A DNA stretch of 64,000 bases from Sporosarcina luteola (GTDB lineage: Bacteria > Bacillota > Bacilli > Bacillales_A > Planococcaceae): assembly GCF_023715245.1 (NCBI RefSeq), contig NZ_JAMBNV010000005.1, forward strand, positions 85,343 through 149,342, given 5' to 3'. Below are positions 44,414 to 53,682 of the stretch, piece after piece; positions within the stretch are counted from its first letter, which is position 1, and the number at the start of each line of letters is the position of its first letter. The translations under genes were made by a program, and so were the position numbers. The notes below the pieces were generated by a model. It saw nothing but the letters and a program-made list of their open reading frames with translations. It had not been told where the DNA came from and ran no database searches.

Positions 44414-46192
44414 TTATTTTTCACTTGAGTCTTCCATAGTATCAATAGATATATCATTTAGACCTTCATTTACTATATAATCCTCATACTTCATGAAAAA
44501 TGTTGAAATATGACCACGCTTCAAGACTTCATTCACACCAAAGTTTTCGAATGTCATATTGGAAGCATCATATCCATTGGAAATATTTGCATCATACATG
44601 AATTGTACAGATTCCTCTATGCTGATATCCGGATTGTTAAAATGGAAAGAAGCTAATAAATGCGCCATTTTGCCCCTGGAAATAGGTTGATTCGCCTTTG
44701 CCAAATTTTCAAGACTCCCTTCTACAGGAAGTTTATAGTTAGTCGCTAATTGATAAGGAACAGAAGCCCAATGATTTGATTGCGGCGCAGTAGTAGCTAG
44801 TTCATCTGGTTTTGCGAAGCGGAATAACATCGCCAAGAATTGCGCTTCCGTTAAATTGTCCATAGGCTTCAAATATCTTCGGTTATTGACAACGCTGCCA
44901 AACATCAACCCTCTATTAACGGACCATAAAATAGGCTCTGACCAGTATTCCCCCTCTTTATAATCTACAAAGCCTTGGACAGTATATTCCTTCGTATTGG
45001 CTTTCTTAATCCACATATTGCCCTTATCCGTCCTAATAAGGTACCAGTCAGCTTTTTCTCCAACGACGGAAACTCTTTGTGGATTCAAAGAGTGATTAGC
45101 TGATTTGAGAGGTTTGGAATATAACGTTGTTTCATTCAATAAATCAACCCGTACATCATTCAAATAAACAAGCTTTTGTTTATCTAACCAAAGTTGATAA
45201 CTTTCAGTTGCGGCATACATTGGTACGGCCTGATTTTGCTTCCAAATCCGATCAAAGGCACTTAACGGAAGATTTGTCTCTCCTGCAAACTTGCCAAGCT
45301 CCGGTGTCAATGCAGGCTTCCCGAACTTAGCTATAAACCAATCTGTTGATGCGCCAGTAGCTTTATTTTGTGCAAACATTAGTTTATATCCTGTCATGCC
45401 TGCTATTTTATTGGCTATAATTCGATCACGCTGCTTCGTTTTGTACTCAATCTTATAATCCCAATACAGAATTTCACCTGAAGAATGGTAGTCCAAGAGC
45501 ATCTCTGGATATACCTCACTAACCAATTTCATAACAGCTTTCACTTCTGCGATTTGGCCAGGTTTTGAGCCTTTGTGATTTCTCCAAGATGGAGTTGCGG
45601 AATTGTTTTGTATCCTACTCCAATCCACATCATAATTCCTGTTGGGATCAACCCCTTGGGCATTTGCCTTCCAACGCTTGAAATCTCTGCTGCCGTTATT
45701 CATTTTAATTAATTGATTATGGATTTCTTTCGGAAAAGCGCTCAATCCTTTTTGCTGCAATGTAACACCGTCTGGATTTACCATGGGAATAAACCAAATC
45801 GTCGTATGATCAAGAACTTCCTTCACATTGTACCCTTGTATGGATTGATTGCTTTCATAGGAAGCAGCATATTTGTAAGCCAGATGCATTGTTAGTATGG
45901 TAGACATCCATTCTCTAGCATGGTGTGAGCCCGTAACTAAAAGAGTGGAATCTCCTTTCCCAACTTTCATCGCCCAAATATCCCTGCCATACGCAGTCTT
46001 GCCAAGTGACTTATATTCCACCAACTCCGGGTAATCCTTTGCTAACTGCTGGATATCCTTGGTCATTTTCTCATATGTATATTCTTGTTTCGGTGTACTG
46101 ATATAATACCTTGATTGTGCGAATGTGATACTACTGAAAGTCACTAGAAATAGAGAAATAACAGTAATGCATGCAATGATCTTTTTCAACAT
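44414..46192 (-). CDS. secreted M14 zinc carboxypeptidase with SLH-like C-terminus
   Basis: A 592-residue exported enzyme. A signal peptide (MLKKIIACITVISLFLV...FAQS) is followed by an M14 domain (about 35-345): zinc ligands His and Glu in GSHHAREW, the third His in LDYHSSGE and the catalytic Glu in TPELGKF. Next come an SH3-like segment (VRVDLLNETTLYSKP) and two or three SLH-like repeats (NLTEAQFLAMLFRF, QPISRGKMAHLLASF, EVLKRGHISTFFMKY) for cell-wall attachment. It would trim peptides or peptidoglycan stems. The start at 46192 follows GGGGGAG. A likely extended -10 (TGGTATAAT) lies at 46250-46258. Confidence 0.9.
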   Translation of the reverse strand: MLKKIIACITVISLFLVTFSSITFAQSRYYISTPKQEYTYEKMTKDIQQLAKDYPELVEYKSLGKTAYGRDIWAMKVGKGDSTLLVTGSHHAREWMSTILTMHLAYKYAASYESNQSIQGYNVKEVLDHTTIWFIPMVNPDGVTLQQKGLSAFPKEIHNQLIKMNNGSRDFKRWKANAQGVDPNRNYDVDWSRIQNNSATPSWRNHKGSKPGQIAEVKAVMKLVSEVYPEMLLDYHSSGEILYWDYKIEYKTKQRDRIIANKIAGMTGYKLMFAQNKATGASTDWFIAKFGKPALTPELGKFAGETNLPLSAFDRIWKQNQAVPMYAATESYQLWLDKQKLVYLNDVRVDLLNETTLYSKPLKSANHSLNPQRVSVVGEKADWYLIRTDKGNMWIKKANTKEYTVQGFVDYKEGEYWSEPILWSVNRGLMFGSVVNNRRYLKPMDNLTEAQFLAMLFRFAKPDELATTAPQSNHWASVPYQLATNYKLPVEGSLENLAKANQPISRGKMAHLLASFHFNNPDISIEESVQFMYDANISNGYDASNMTFENFGVNEVLKRGHISTFFMKYEDYIVNEGLNDISIDTMEDSSEK

Positions 46193-46467
46193 AATGGATC
46201 TCCCCCTGCCGCCAGTTTCTTCTTTAATATGTTTAATCTCAGTGTGTCTATTATACCATGACAATTGGATTATTCGCAGGGAGGTGGATGTTAAATTAAA
46301 TATAAGTACCAAATAAAAAGGTAGGCATCCGTTTCTTAGATGCCTGTCCCTTAGTCTATAATCGGAGTAGCTGTCATAGTCATTTAGAATCATTTCAAAC
46401 TTTTCTCTACACATAGTATCCTTTTTGATCCCTCCCATCTATATAGAGGGCAAAGGGGGAATTGTAA

Positions 46468-47265
46468 ATGACACACTACTTGAAAGAATACTCACGTTTC
46501 AACACGATTGAAGAAATGGACGCTGCAGCTGAACAGCATGTGAATACACACTGGGATGAATTGACGAAATCAGACCGCCAAGTGCTCGACATCATCCGTC
46601 GATACTCTGTCAAATACGGAGCGGCACATCTGAAACACGGAACGATCGAAGATGCAACAGGGAAATCAAATGTGACGGTAAGACGCGCAATCCGCAAACT
46701 CGTCAACTTAGGCATTATCGAGAAAGTCCATTACATACGCCCGGTCATGAGCGGACTCGGCGCTAACATTTATATCATTTTACCCTTCGATGACCAAGGG
46801 AAAATGAACGACCGAGACAACGTTGATAAACCGCATGAGGACGAGGAAAACGAGCAACTTCCAGCAGGTGAAGCTCTTCTTTCTAAATCTCTATTAAAAT
46901 CTAAAGATCTTAACTACACGTCTCCTACGGAATCACCGAAGTTATCCACAAGTCTTTTCAGTCGGATGCAAGAACTGCTTGCCTCAACAATCGGTGACAC
47001 AAAAATCGCCCGTGAATTTTACGGAATTCACAGGGCCATTTCCGGAAGGATGCTAAAATATGATATATATAAAGACGACAAGTCTGTCTTCGAAGACCTT
47101 GCGTATCGTGCTTTGATGATCACTGTAATGGCAACAAAGAAGAAGGCTATCCGTAATTTGCCGGGGTATTACAAGGGAGTGTTGGACAAGTTGGTTGATG
47201 AGACGTATTTCAAGGACATTTTTATGCTGTTTGATAAGCCAGTGGAAGGGTTTTATTGTCCGTGA
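46468..47265 (+). CDS. winged-helix DNA-binding protein of unknown role
   Basis: A 265-residue protein. Residues about 30-95 are a winged helix (SDRQVLDIIRRYS, GTIEDATGKSNVTVRRAIRKLVNLGIIEKV), followed by an acidic linker (about 112-135). The C-terminal helical region (about 155-260) contains the basic segment KKKAIRNLPGYYKGVL, reminiscent of DnaD- or plasmid-initiator-type proteins common in Bacillales. The target is unknown. AAAGGGGGA precedes the ATG. It is monocistronic. Confidence 0.75.
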   Translation: MTHYLKEYSRFNTIEEMDAAAEQHVNTHWDELTKSDRQVLDIIRRYSVKYGAAHLKHGTIEDATGKSNVTVRRAIRKLVNLGIIEKVHYIRPVMSGLGANIYIILPFDDQGKMNDRDNVDKPHEDEENEQLPAGEALLSKSLLKSKDLNYTSPTESPKLSTSLFSRMQELLASTIGDTKIAREFYGIHRAISGRMLKYDIYKDDKSVFEDLAYRALMITVMATKKKAIRNLPGYYKGVLDKLVDETYFKDIFMLFDKPVEGFYCP

Positions 47266-47280
47266 GTTATTGACCTTTGT

Positions 47281-48375
47281 TTATTGAATGCTAGCCATTA
47301 ACCCGAAATATAGAGAAAGGACACAGAACATTCCCATGAAAAAAGGAACTACTGCAGGCGTCTTTTTTCTAAAGCTGTACATGATCAGCCACATAAAAAT
47401 AATAGCTACGATGAAAAACAGTATATTTAACGTGTTTAACCCGAATTCCAAACGCATTGAAGGTTCAATGACTCCTGAATAAAAATAATCGAAAATAGCC
47501 GAAGGGCCACTACCCGCGAGTGTGATCTCAATACTATGCGGAGGCTCCTGTTGTCCAAGCATGCCGGTCGACACAAACGTAAAGAACAGGAGAATGCTTT
47601 CGAACTTTAACCAAGGTATTGGGTTGATTTGTTCTTGCCGTTTCAGTTTTCGCCTGATCCAAAATCCATTTATAAAAGCAAAAAACAAAACCGGAATAAT
47701 CGTCAGGTGCTTCATCAATAAGGCTTGTCCATATGGTACTGTCCAGGCATCCGGGTATTCGTTCACATTTATGACCAATGTCATAAGGAATAAACCGGTT
47801 CCTGCTATTGTAAGAAAACATACGATCGCCAAAGGGGTAAACCACTTTAAATAAGAAACCCAATTCTCTAGGTCCTTTGAACACCAACCGACGATCAGGA
47901 GGATTCCGATCCAAACCGTGACGGCTAAAAAGTGCAATGAATGGAAAACGAATCCACTCCATTCCGTTAGCGAAGCAGCGTGGCTTGCCCATCCCAATGC
48001 AAAAAGCAGGACTAGAGTGAAAGCGAGAGCAATACCAGACAGCGCTTTACTCTTCAAAACCGGGAACAGTGACACAAAAAGGTAAAAGAAGATTGCAAGT
48101 ATGACTGTAAGATTCCATGCCTTTCCTACTTCAAAACCACTCAGGACGCTTTCCAACGTAGTGAACAGGCCGATATCCTCATATAGAAACAGAATGACCC
48201 TTAGCACTGGAGCAGCCGAAAAGAACACAACTCCCAATACTGCCAATTGGATTATCCGCTTCGGGATATGAATAGTAGGCTTCAATTTTTCCGGGATGAA
48301 TTGAATGATAAAAGCGCCCATCAATAGCGAGAAGCAGAGATACAGTAAACTTTCCGTTAAATAAATCCAAATCAT
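47281..48375 (-). CDS. copD: CopD-family copper resistance/transport membrane protein
   Basis: A 364-residue membrane protein with about nine helices. HSLHFLAVTVWIGILL around residue 140 is the CopD signature, and the region after it (KWFTPLAIVCFLTIAGTG, LLMKHLTIIPVLFFAFING) matches the family, with conserved His residues in helices. It is thought to move copper across the membrane with CopC. Its ATG follows the copC stop codon without a gap, so the genes are coupled. This resembles B. subtilis YcnJ but with CopC and CopD encoded separately. Confidence 0.88.
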   Translation of the reverse strand: MIWIYLTESLLYLCFSLLMGAFIIQFIPEKLKPTIHIPKRIIQLAVLGVVFFSAAPVLRVILFLYEDIGLFTTLESVLSGFEVGKAWNLTVILAIFFYLFVSLFPVLKSKALSGIALAFTLVLLFALGWASHAASLTEWSGFVFHSLHFLAVTVWIGILLIVGWCSKDLENWVSYLKWFTPLAIVCFLTIAGTGLFLMTLVINVNEYPDAWTVPYGQALLMKHLTIIPVLFFAFINGFWIRRKLKRQEQINPIPWLKFESILLFFTFVSTGMLGQQEPPHSIEITLAGSGPSAIFDYFYSGVIEPSMRLEFGLNTLNILFFIVAIIFMWLIMYSFRKKTPAVVPFFMGMFCVLSLYFGLMASIQ

Positions 48376-48927
48376 TTATTTTTGCCTTCTTCCTATGATC
48401 CAGCCAAAAAATCCACCGGCTATTGTAAATAAGACGACAAGTATTATCACTAGAAGATCATTCGAAGCAATTTTTGAAGGGACTTCAACCATTTGCTCTT
48501 CCGACTTCTCTACTGACACTTCCCTGGGTGCATTAGTTGTTTCTCCAGATTCTCCAGAATCAGCGGGATCATTTAATTCTTCTTGATTTACCTCGAATGA
48601 ATAGGTTCCCTGAATCGGATGACCATCTGCACCAATAATTTTCCATTCGACTGTATATATACCATCATCTAAAGGTTCGTTAAATCCGCTTATCATCACA
48701 TTGTCATTCACTATCGTATTTCCCGTTATTTCCTCGTTGTTCTCACTAAAGATTTTCACAGTACTTGTCGATTCGATATTTGTATTAAACTCCAAAGTAA
48801 TTTCATAAATATCGTCAGCTATAATGTCACCATCGGAAGGTGTCGAACTTGTTAAACCTGTATGTGCAGAGGCACTCGCTGAAAATGCGAACATTAATAT
48901 CAGTGCCGCAATTATAATCCTCTTCAT
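48376..48927 (-). CDS. copC: CopC-family copper-binding protein, membrane-tethered
   Basis: A 183-residue exported protein. The signal peptide ends ...SASA, leaving an N-terminal His (HTGLTSSTPSDGD) that is the known copper ligand; DGHPIQGTYSFEV carries the other conserved His. A linker rich in Glu/Ser (about 118-150) leads to a C-terminal membrane helix (about 157-177) with RRQK. It would bind copper outside the membrane and pass it to CopD. GGAGG lies upstream of ATG 48927. Confidence 0.88.
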   Translation of the reverse strand: MKRIIIAALILMFAFSASASAHTGLTSSTPSDGDIIADDIYEITLEFNTNIESTSTVKIFSENNEEITGNTIVNDNVMISGFNEPLDDGIYTVEWKIIGADGHPIQGTYSFEVNQEELNDPADSGESGETTNAPREVSVEKSEEQMVEVPSKIASNDLLVIILVVLFTIAGGFFGWIIGRRQK

Positions 48928-49015
48928 GTCTTCCCTTCCTCCTAATAGCGGAAATACCGCCTTGAATTCAAAGTAATTGTAACAGAAAAGCACTCTTAAA
49001 AGTAATCGCCCTCCC

Positions 49016-49342
49016 TGGCTCGATACACTAACTGCTCTTATCGTCGGATTATTAATTTGTAAAACTGCTTGGGATATCTTTAAGCAAGCCTACCAAGAAC
49101 TGTTAGATGGATTGATGTTGATTTAAATTTATCAAGAAGTCATCGCAGAAGTGGATGGGGTTAGAGGGATTAAAGAAATAAAAGGTAGATACTACGGAAA
49201 TAACGAGGTTATCGATATTGTGATACTTGTAAATCCGACGCTGAATATTACAGATGCCCATAATATCGCTACACAAGTGGAAAAGATCATGATCAATGAT
49301 TATGGAGTATATGATGTACACGTTCATGTTGAGCCTAATTAA
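49016..49342 (+). pseudogene. remnant of a CDF (cation diffusion facilitator) metal exporter
   Basis: The reading frame gives PWLDTLTALIVGLLICKTAW, then DIFKQAYQELLDG, which is the last membrane helix region of a CDF exporter. An in-frame TAA follows (49124-49126). The same frame then continues with a typical cytoplasmic CDF C-terminal domain (EVIAEVDGVRGIKEIKGRYYG, then ADAH-like DAHNIATQVEK and HVHVEP). The first four or five helices are missing. The gene is therefore truncated and broken. It lies between the copper genes. Confidence 0.8.
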
Positions 49343-49466
49343 TACCTAAATCCCCCGCTCGTTTTCACGACGGGGGATATATAGCTTCCGATATAAGTCT
49401 ATATTTGGCCGACAACTCACTATCCGTTGCCCAGCAGCTTCTCGGGATAGCTCCTTCAATGAACGT

Positions 49467-49793
49467 TTACGCCACTGCTTGACGGCATGCTTCCGCGCAT
49501 TTTCTGCAAGATTCGGCACAGCGTTTGCAGTGGTCTGCCTCATGTTTAGCACACTCTTCCGCGCAACGGTCGCAGACCTCTGCACAAAGCTCCAAAATCT
49601 TATTTGTGAACGGGCTATTACGCATTATCGCCTGCGCAGCGAATGCACAAACATCGGCACATTCTCGGTCCAACCGAATGCATTCAGCCATCATCTTAAC
49701 ATCTTCTTCTTTCAAACATGCATCGAAACAAGTATTGCATTCCTCCACACATTCTAGAATCACTTTTAGGGTTTCTGCATATTTCGTATTCAT
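49467..49793 (-). CDS. cysteine-rich four-helix copper-storage protein (DUF326/Csp-like)
   Basis: A 108-residue protein with about 14 Cys spaced as in four-helix bundles (ECVEECNTCFDACL, CIRLDRECADVC, CAEVCDRCAEECAKHEADHCKRC, CRKCAEAC). It resembles B. subtilis YhjQ and the Csp3 cytosolic copper-storage proteins, which bind many Cu(I) ions in the bundle core. No signal peptide is present. CAGGAGGTGA supports ATG 49793. With CopC and CopD it forms a copper-handling group. Confidence 0.88.
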   Translation of the reverse strand: MNTKYAETLKVILECVEECNTCFDACLKEEDVKMMAECIRLDRECADVCAFAAQAIMRNSPFTNKILELCAEVCDRCAEECAKHEADHCKRCAESCRKCAEACRQAVA

Positions 49794-49918
49794 GGATTCA
49801 CCTCCTGAGTTTTTCATTCGGTGTATTTTTTCCCTTGAGGAATTATTTTAAACGGGAAATGGTTTTGTGAGTATTCTACCCCATTATCGATACATGCACT
49901 TCTACCCTGAGTTCAAGC

Positions 49919-49963
49919 AAAAAACCGGTTCCAATCATCTTACTATAATGATTTGAACCGGCT
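49919..49963 (-). terminator. intrinsic terminator of the PBP gene
   Basis: On the minus strand AGCCGGTTCA pairs with GGAACCGGTTTTTT around an inner ATCATTATAGTAAGATGAT stem. Confidence 0.88.
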
Positions 49964-50009
49964 TGTAGTATTCAATTAATGAGAATCGTGCACGACCAAC
50001 CTGCACCGT

Positions 50010-52178
50010 TCAATCATCATCATCATCATCTTCTTCTTCCGACTTATGACTTCTCTTTTTTTCTTTATCTTTCTCTTTTTCCCGTTTCTTCTGTTCCTTT
50101 TCTTCTCTCTTCTCTCTCTTTTCCCTTTCTTTCTCTCTTTCCTTTTTATCTTTCTTCTCTCTTTTCTTCCGGTCTTTCTCTTTTTCCTTCTCCTTTTTCC
50201 TCTTCTCTTTTTCTCGTTTCTGTTCTTTCTCCCTCAACTTTTCCTTCTGTTCCTTTAGCTCTTTTTGCTTTTTCGCGATTAATGGTAAATCAAATTTCTT
50301 CGTAGGCAATTCACTGATCGATCTGGATAGGACTTCCCCGAAAATTGGCGGCACTGTAAAACTACTAGTCGATGTTAAGTAATGTTCGGAATCCGTTTTA
50401 TCATAGCCTAACCAAACTGCACCTACGATGTCCGGTGTATACCCGACGAACCAATGATCCTTTGATCCATCCACACCCGTGAATGGCAGCTGAGTAGTAC
50501 CTGTTTTACCGGCTACATCCATCCCTGAAAGGTGAGCTTTCTGGGCTGTACCTTCTTCGACAGCACCTTTCAGCATATAGGTCATTTGCTGGGCAACTTC
50601 CGCTTCTGTTACTTCTACAGACTGTTCACGCCATTTGCCAATGACTTCGCCTTCTGAATCTTTTATTTCTACAATCGCATGAGCTTCCATCATGACCCCA
50701 TTATTCGGAAATGCAGAAAAAGCTTGAGCCATTCGCAAGGGTGATGTACCTTTGTGCAAGCCCCCTAATGCTAGGCCAAGATTATGATCATTTTCATCCA
50801 ACGGAATTCCGAACCGCTCTACGGCGCGCACTCCTTTTTCAATTCCAATCTGATGCAAGAGCCAGACGGGAGGGATATTATACGATTGAGCGACCGCATC
50901 GTACATTGTCACTTGTCCTCTGAATCTATGATCGAAATTCTTGGGAGAATAGCCATTAATGTTGATTGGCTCGTCAACGAGCATATCCGAAATTTGATAG
51001 CCTTGCTCGAGCGCAGCAGTGTACACTAGTGGTTTCAAGGTCGATCCCGGCTGTCTAACGAGCTGGGTCGCATTATTGAAGCGTCCATACGTATATTCTC
51101 CTCTGCCCCCTACCAAGGCGGTAATGCCGCCCGTTTTAGGATCCAAGAAGACCGCAGCGCTTTGAATGAGTTGATCGGGCTTACTCTCTGGAAAGTAACT
51201 TTCATCCTCATAGACTTCTTCAAGGGCATCTTGGATGACAGGATTTAACGCTGTCTTTATATGTAATCCTCCAGATAGCACTTCATTTTTCGTTAGTCCG
51301 AACTTGTTAACAGCCTCGTCAATAATATGGTCAATATAATATGGGTACTTCCCTTTATAATTAGGCATTGTTGAATCAGCTAACACAATTTCTTGGCCGA
51401 TCGCTTCGTCGAACTCTGCTTGACTAATATACTTTTCACTTTTCATTAACGATAAAACAATGTTACGTCGTTCCATCGACTTCTCCATGTCCTTATAAGG
51501 AGATAGATGAGTAGGTGCTTTAATCAATCCCGCTAATGTAGCAGATTCGCTCAACGTCAATTCGCTTACATCTTTCCCGAAATAGACTTCCGCAGCTCGT
51601 TGAACACCCCATGCCCCTTCGCCAAAATAGATTTGATTCAGGTAGCGTTCCAGAATGTCATCTTTCGAATACGCTCTCTCAATTTTCATCGCGATAAACA
51701 ATTCTTTGAATTTACGAGAATATGTACGTTCCTGCGTCAAAAACGCATTTTTCGAAAGCTGTTGAGTGATTGTACTCCCACCAGCAACAACTTCTCCTTT
51801 TAATGTATTTTGAGTAAATGCCCGGGCAATCCCAAAATAATTAACCCCAGTATGTTTATAAAACTGCTGATCCTCCACGGAGATGACTGCTTCAATCAAC
51901 TCTTTTGGTATTTGGTCCAGACGAACTCCTTCAATGTTAGAATTTGAAATTTTACTTACGATCTCTCCGTTTTGATCATAAATAAACGTCGGTCTCGGTT
52001 CAGGTACTTCTAGTTTACTCACATCACTTGATGCTATTAATTGATTCACCTTGACCAATCCACCGAGGACTACAAGTAGCATTACAAGTAATAGTATCCG
52101 GATAGGCTTTTGTATGGAAGACCATTTCTTCTTTCTATTCAATTGTTTCTGTTGCTGCTTATGTTCCGTTCTTTTCAT
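50010..52178 (-). CDS. class A penicillin-binding protein with long Lys/Glu tail
   Basis: A 722-residue bifunctional cell-wall enzyme. A basic N-terminus and one membrane helix (about 25-47) precede a GT51 glycosyltransferase (EDQQFYKHTG, GGSTITQQLSKN, RKFKELFIA, LNQIYFGEGAWG) and a transpeptidase domain (Ser-Thr-Leu-Lys in PGSTLKP, SYN, KTGTTQ). From about residue 632 the tail is almost only Lys, Glu, Arg and Gln, ending in six Asp; it is probably disordered or coiled and lies outside the membrane. ATG 52178 follows GGTGGAG. A near-identical, frameshifted copy lies at 54704-56784. Confidence 0.93.
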   Translation of the reverse strand: MKRTEHKQQQKQLNRKKKWSSIQKPIRILLLVMLLVVLGGLVKVNQLIASSDVSKLEVPEPRPTFIYDQNGEIVSKISNSNIEGVRLDQIPKELIEAVISVEDQQFYKHTGVNYFGIARAFTQNTLKGEVVAGGSTITQQLSKNAFLTQERTYSRKFKELFIAMKIERAYSKDDILERYLNQIYFGEGAWGVQRAAEVYFGKDVSELTLSESATLAGLIKAPTHLSPYKDMEKSMERRNIVLSLMKSEKYISQAEFDEAIGQEIVLADSTMPNYKGKYPYYIDHIIDEAVNKFGLTKNEVLSGGLHIKTALNPVIQDALEEVYEDESYFPESKPDQLIQSAAVFLDPKTGGITALVGGRGEYTYGRFNNATQLVRQPGSTLKPLVYTAALEQGYQISDMLVDEPININGYSPKNFDHRFRGQVTMYDAVAQSYNIPPVWLLHQIGIEKGVRAVERFGIPLDENDHNLGLALGGLHKGTSPLRMAQAFSAFPNNGVMMEAHAIVEIKDSEGEVIGKWREQSVEVTEAEVAQQMTYMLKGAVEEGTAQKAHLSGMDVAGKTGTTQLPFTGVDGSKDHWFVGYTPDIVGAVWLGYDKTDSEHYLTSTSSFTVPPIFGEVLSRSISELPTKKFDLPLIAKKQKELKEQKEKLREKEQKREKEKRKKEKEKEKDRKKREKKDKKEREKEREKREKREEKEQKKREKEKDKEKKRSHKSEEEDDDDDD

Positions 52179-52361
52179 ATGTACTCCACCTTCTTTATTA
52201 CCTTTCGAGCATTTAAGTTTAGCTGTTGGGAAGAAGAAACTCAATATGACCAAGGTTCGGTATTTCTAATCCAAGCCCTTCGTCCAAAATAAACCCCGCT
52301 CATTTTTACAATCCTTCGTAGATGCTTTTATTAATATCATAAATAGAAGCAATAGATAAAT

Positions 52362-52413
52362 AAAAAAGTTGGAGTCTTAGACAGATCTAATCTGAACTAA
52401 TCTCCAACTTTTT
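52362..52413 (-). terminator. intrinsic terminator of the threonine aldolase gene
   Basis: On the minus strand AAAAAGTTGGAG pairs with CTCCAACTTTTTT around a 28-base loop that pairs internally (AGATTAG/CTAATCT). Confidence 0.85.
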
Positions 52414-52422
52414 AGTAAACCA

Positions 52423-53463
52423 TTAATAATCCATACTCTTAATATCCTCAATCAGTTTTTCAACATATTCCTTTTTTGTAGCCCAACTCGTACAAAATCT
52501 CACAACACTTTGCGTGTCATCGACTCTTTCCCAAAAGGAAAAAGAATATTTCTTGCTCAATTTACTCAACACATCATTCGGTATAATGGGAAACTGTTGA
52601 TTTGTCTTGGAATCATATCTTAATGAAAACCCTTTTTCAACAAACGCTTCTCGAATCATTATCGCCAAGTCCACCGCATGCTTAGAAATCTGATTGTATA
52701 AGCCATCTTCAAACAAGGTTTCAAACTGAATTCCTAATAATCTCCCCTTTGCAAGCAGCCCGCCATTTTGTTTGATGTTATATCGAAAGTCTTTCTTAAG
52801 GTCATCATTTGTAATGACAACCGCTTCTCCAAACAAAGCTCCTATTTTCGTACCGCCGATATAGAACACATCACAAAGTCTGGCGATATCTTTTAGAGAT
52901 AGATCATTGTCTTTTGCAGCGAGGCCATACCCTAATCGAGCTCCATCCATAAATAATGGCAAACCACATTCTCGACAAACTTCGCTTAACTCCTCTAATT
53001 CAGATTTACTATATGTCGTCCCATTCTCGGAAGGGTGAGAAATGTAAACCAAACCTGGCTGAACCATATGCTCATGTGTGGCATCGTTCCAATGAGCATC
53101 ATATAAATCTTTTACCTGTTTTGCATTGATTTTTCCATCATCACTCGGCAACGTAAGAACTTTATGTCCAGTGGCTTCAATTGCTCCCGTTTCATGTCCT
53201 GCAATATGACCCGTAATTGCCGAAACGGCTCCTTGATGCGGGCGCAATATGGAAGAGATAATCGTAGTATTTGCTTGTGTTCCGCCCACTAAGAAGTGTA
53301 CATCCGCATTCTCTACATCACAAGCGTTTCTGATATAACCCCTGGCCCTTTCACAATATTCATCCATACCATAGCCAGGCGTCTGATCCTCATTGGTTTC
53401 CAGAAGTCGATTCAGAATTTCTTTATGAGCACCTTCTGCATAATCACTTTCAAAACGTATCAT
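52423..53463 (-). CDS. ltaE: low-specificity L-threonine aldolase
   Basis: A 346-residue PLP enzyme of the beta-eliminating lyase family. FLVGGTQANTTI (phosphate loop), HIAGHETGAIE, the aspartate in PLFMDGARLGYGL and the Schiff-base Lys in IGGTKIGALFGE (about 207) are present. It cleaves threonine or allo-threonine to glycine and acetaldehyde. AAGGGTGG lies about 11 bases before the ATG. It is a single gene placed between the two PBP copies. Confidence 0.92.
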   Translation of the reverse strand: MIRFESDYAEGAHKEILNRLLETNEDQTPGYGMDEYCERARGYIRNACDVENADVHFLVGGTQANTTIISSILRPHQGAVSAITGHIAGHETGAIEATGHKVLTLPSDDGKINAKQVKDLYDAHWNDATHEHMVQPGLVYISHPSENGTTYSKSELEELSEVCRECGLPLFMDGARLGYGLAAKDNDLSLKDIARLCDVFYIGGTKIGALFGEAVVITNDDLKKDFRYNIKQNGGLLAKGRLLGIQFETLFEDGLYNQISKHAVDLAIMIREAFVEKGFSLRYDSKTNQQFPIIPNDVLSKLSKKYSFSFWERVDDTQSVVRFCTSWATKKEYVEKLIEDIKSMDY

Positions 53464-53682
53464 TTAGTATCCATCCACCCTTGCAGTAATTTCGTAACAC
53501 TAAACATAAAACCTATTTCTAAGTATATCTTCTTTGATTAAAATTAACTAAATCTTTGCTACAGAGAAAAAGATTTACTTAAAGCCACACTGTTTCTGCG
53601 AATAATATATCCACTTGAGTTAACCATAACAATGGTGATGATAAATAGGCTCAGTTATGGAATAAAAAAAGGAGATGAATGG

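Noticed and set aside
50010..50290. plus-strand Phe/Leu/Ser-rich frames opposite the PBP tails
   Set aside because: They are the antisense of the Lys/Glu codons (AAG/GAG) and lack ribosome binding sites.
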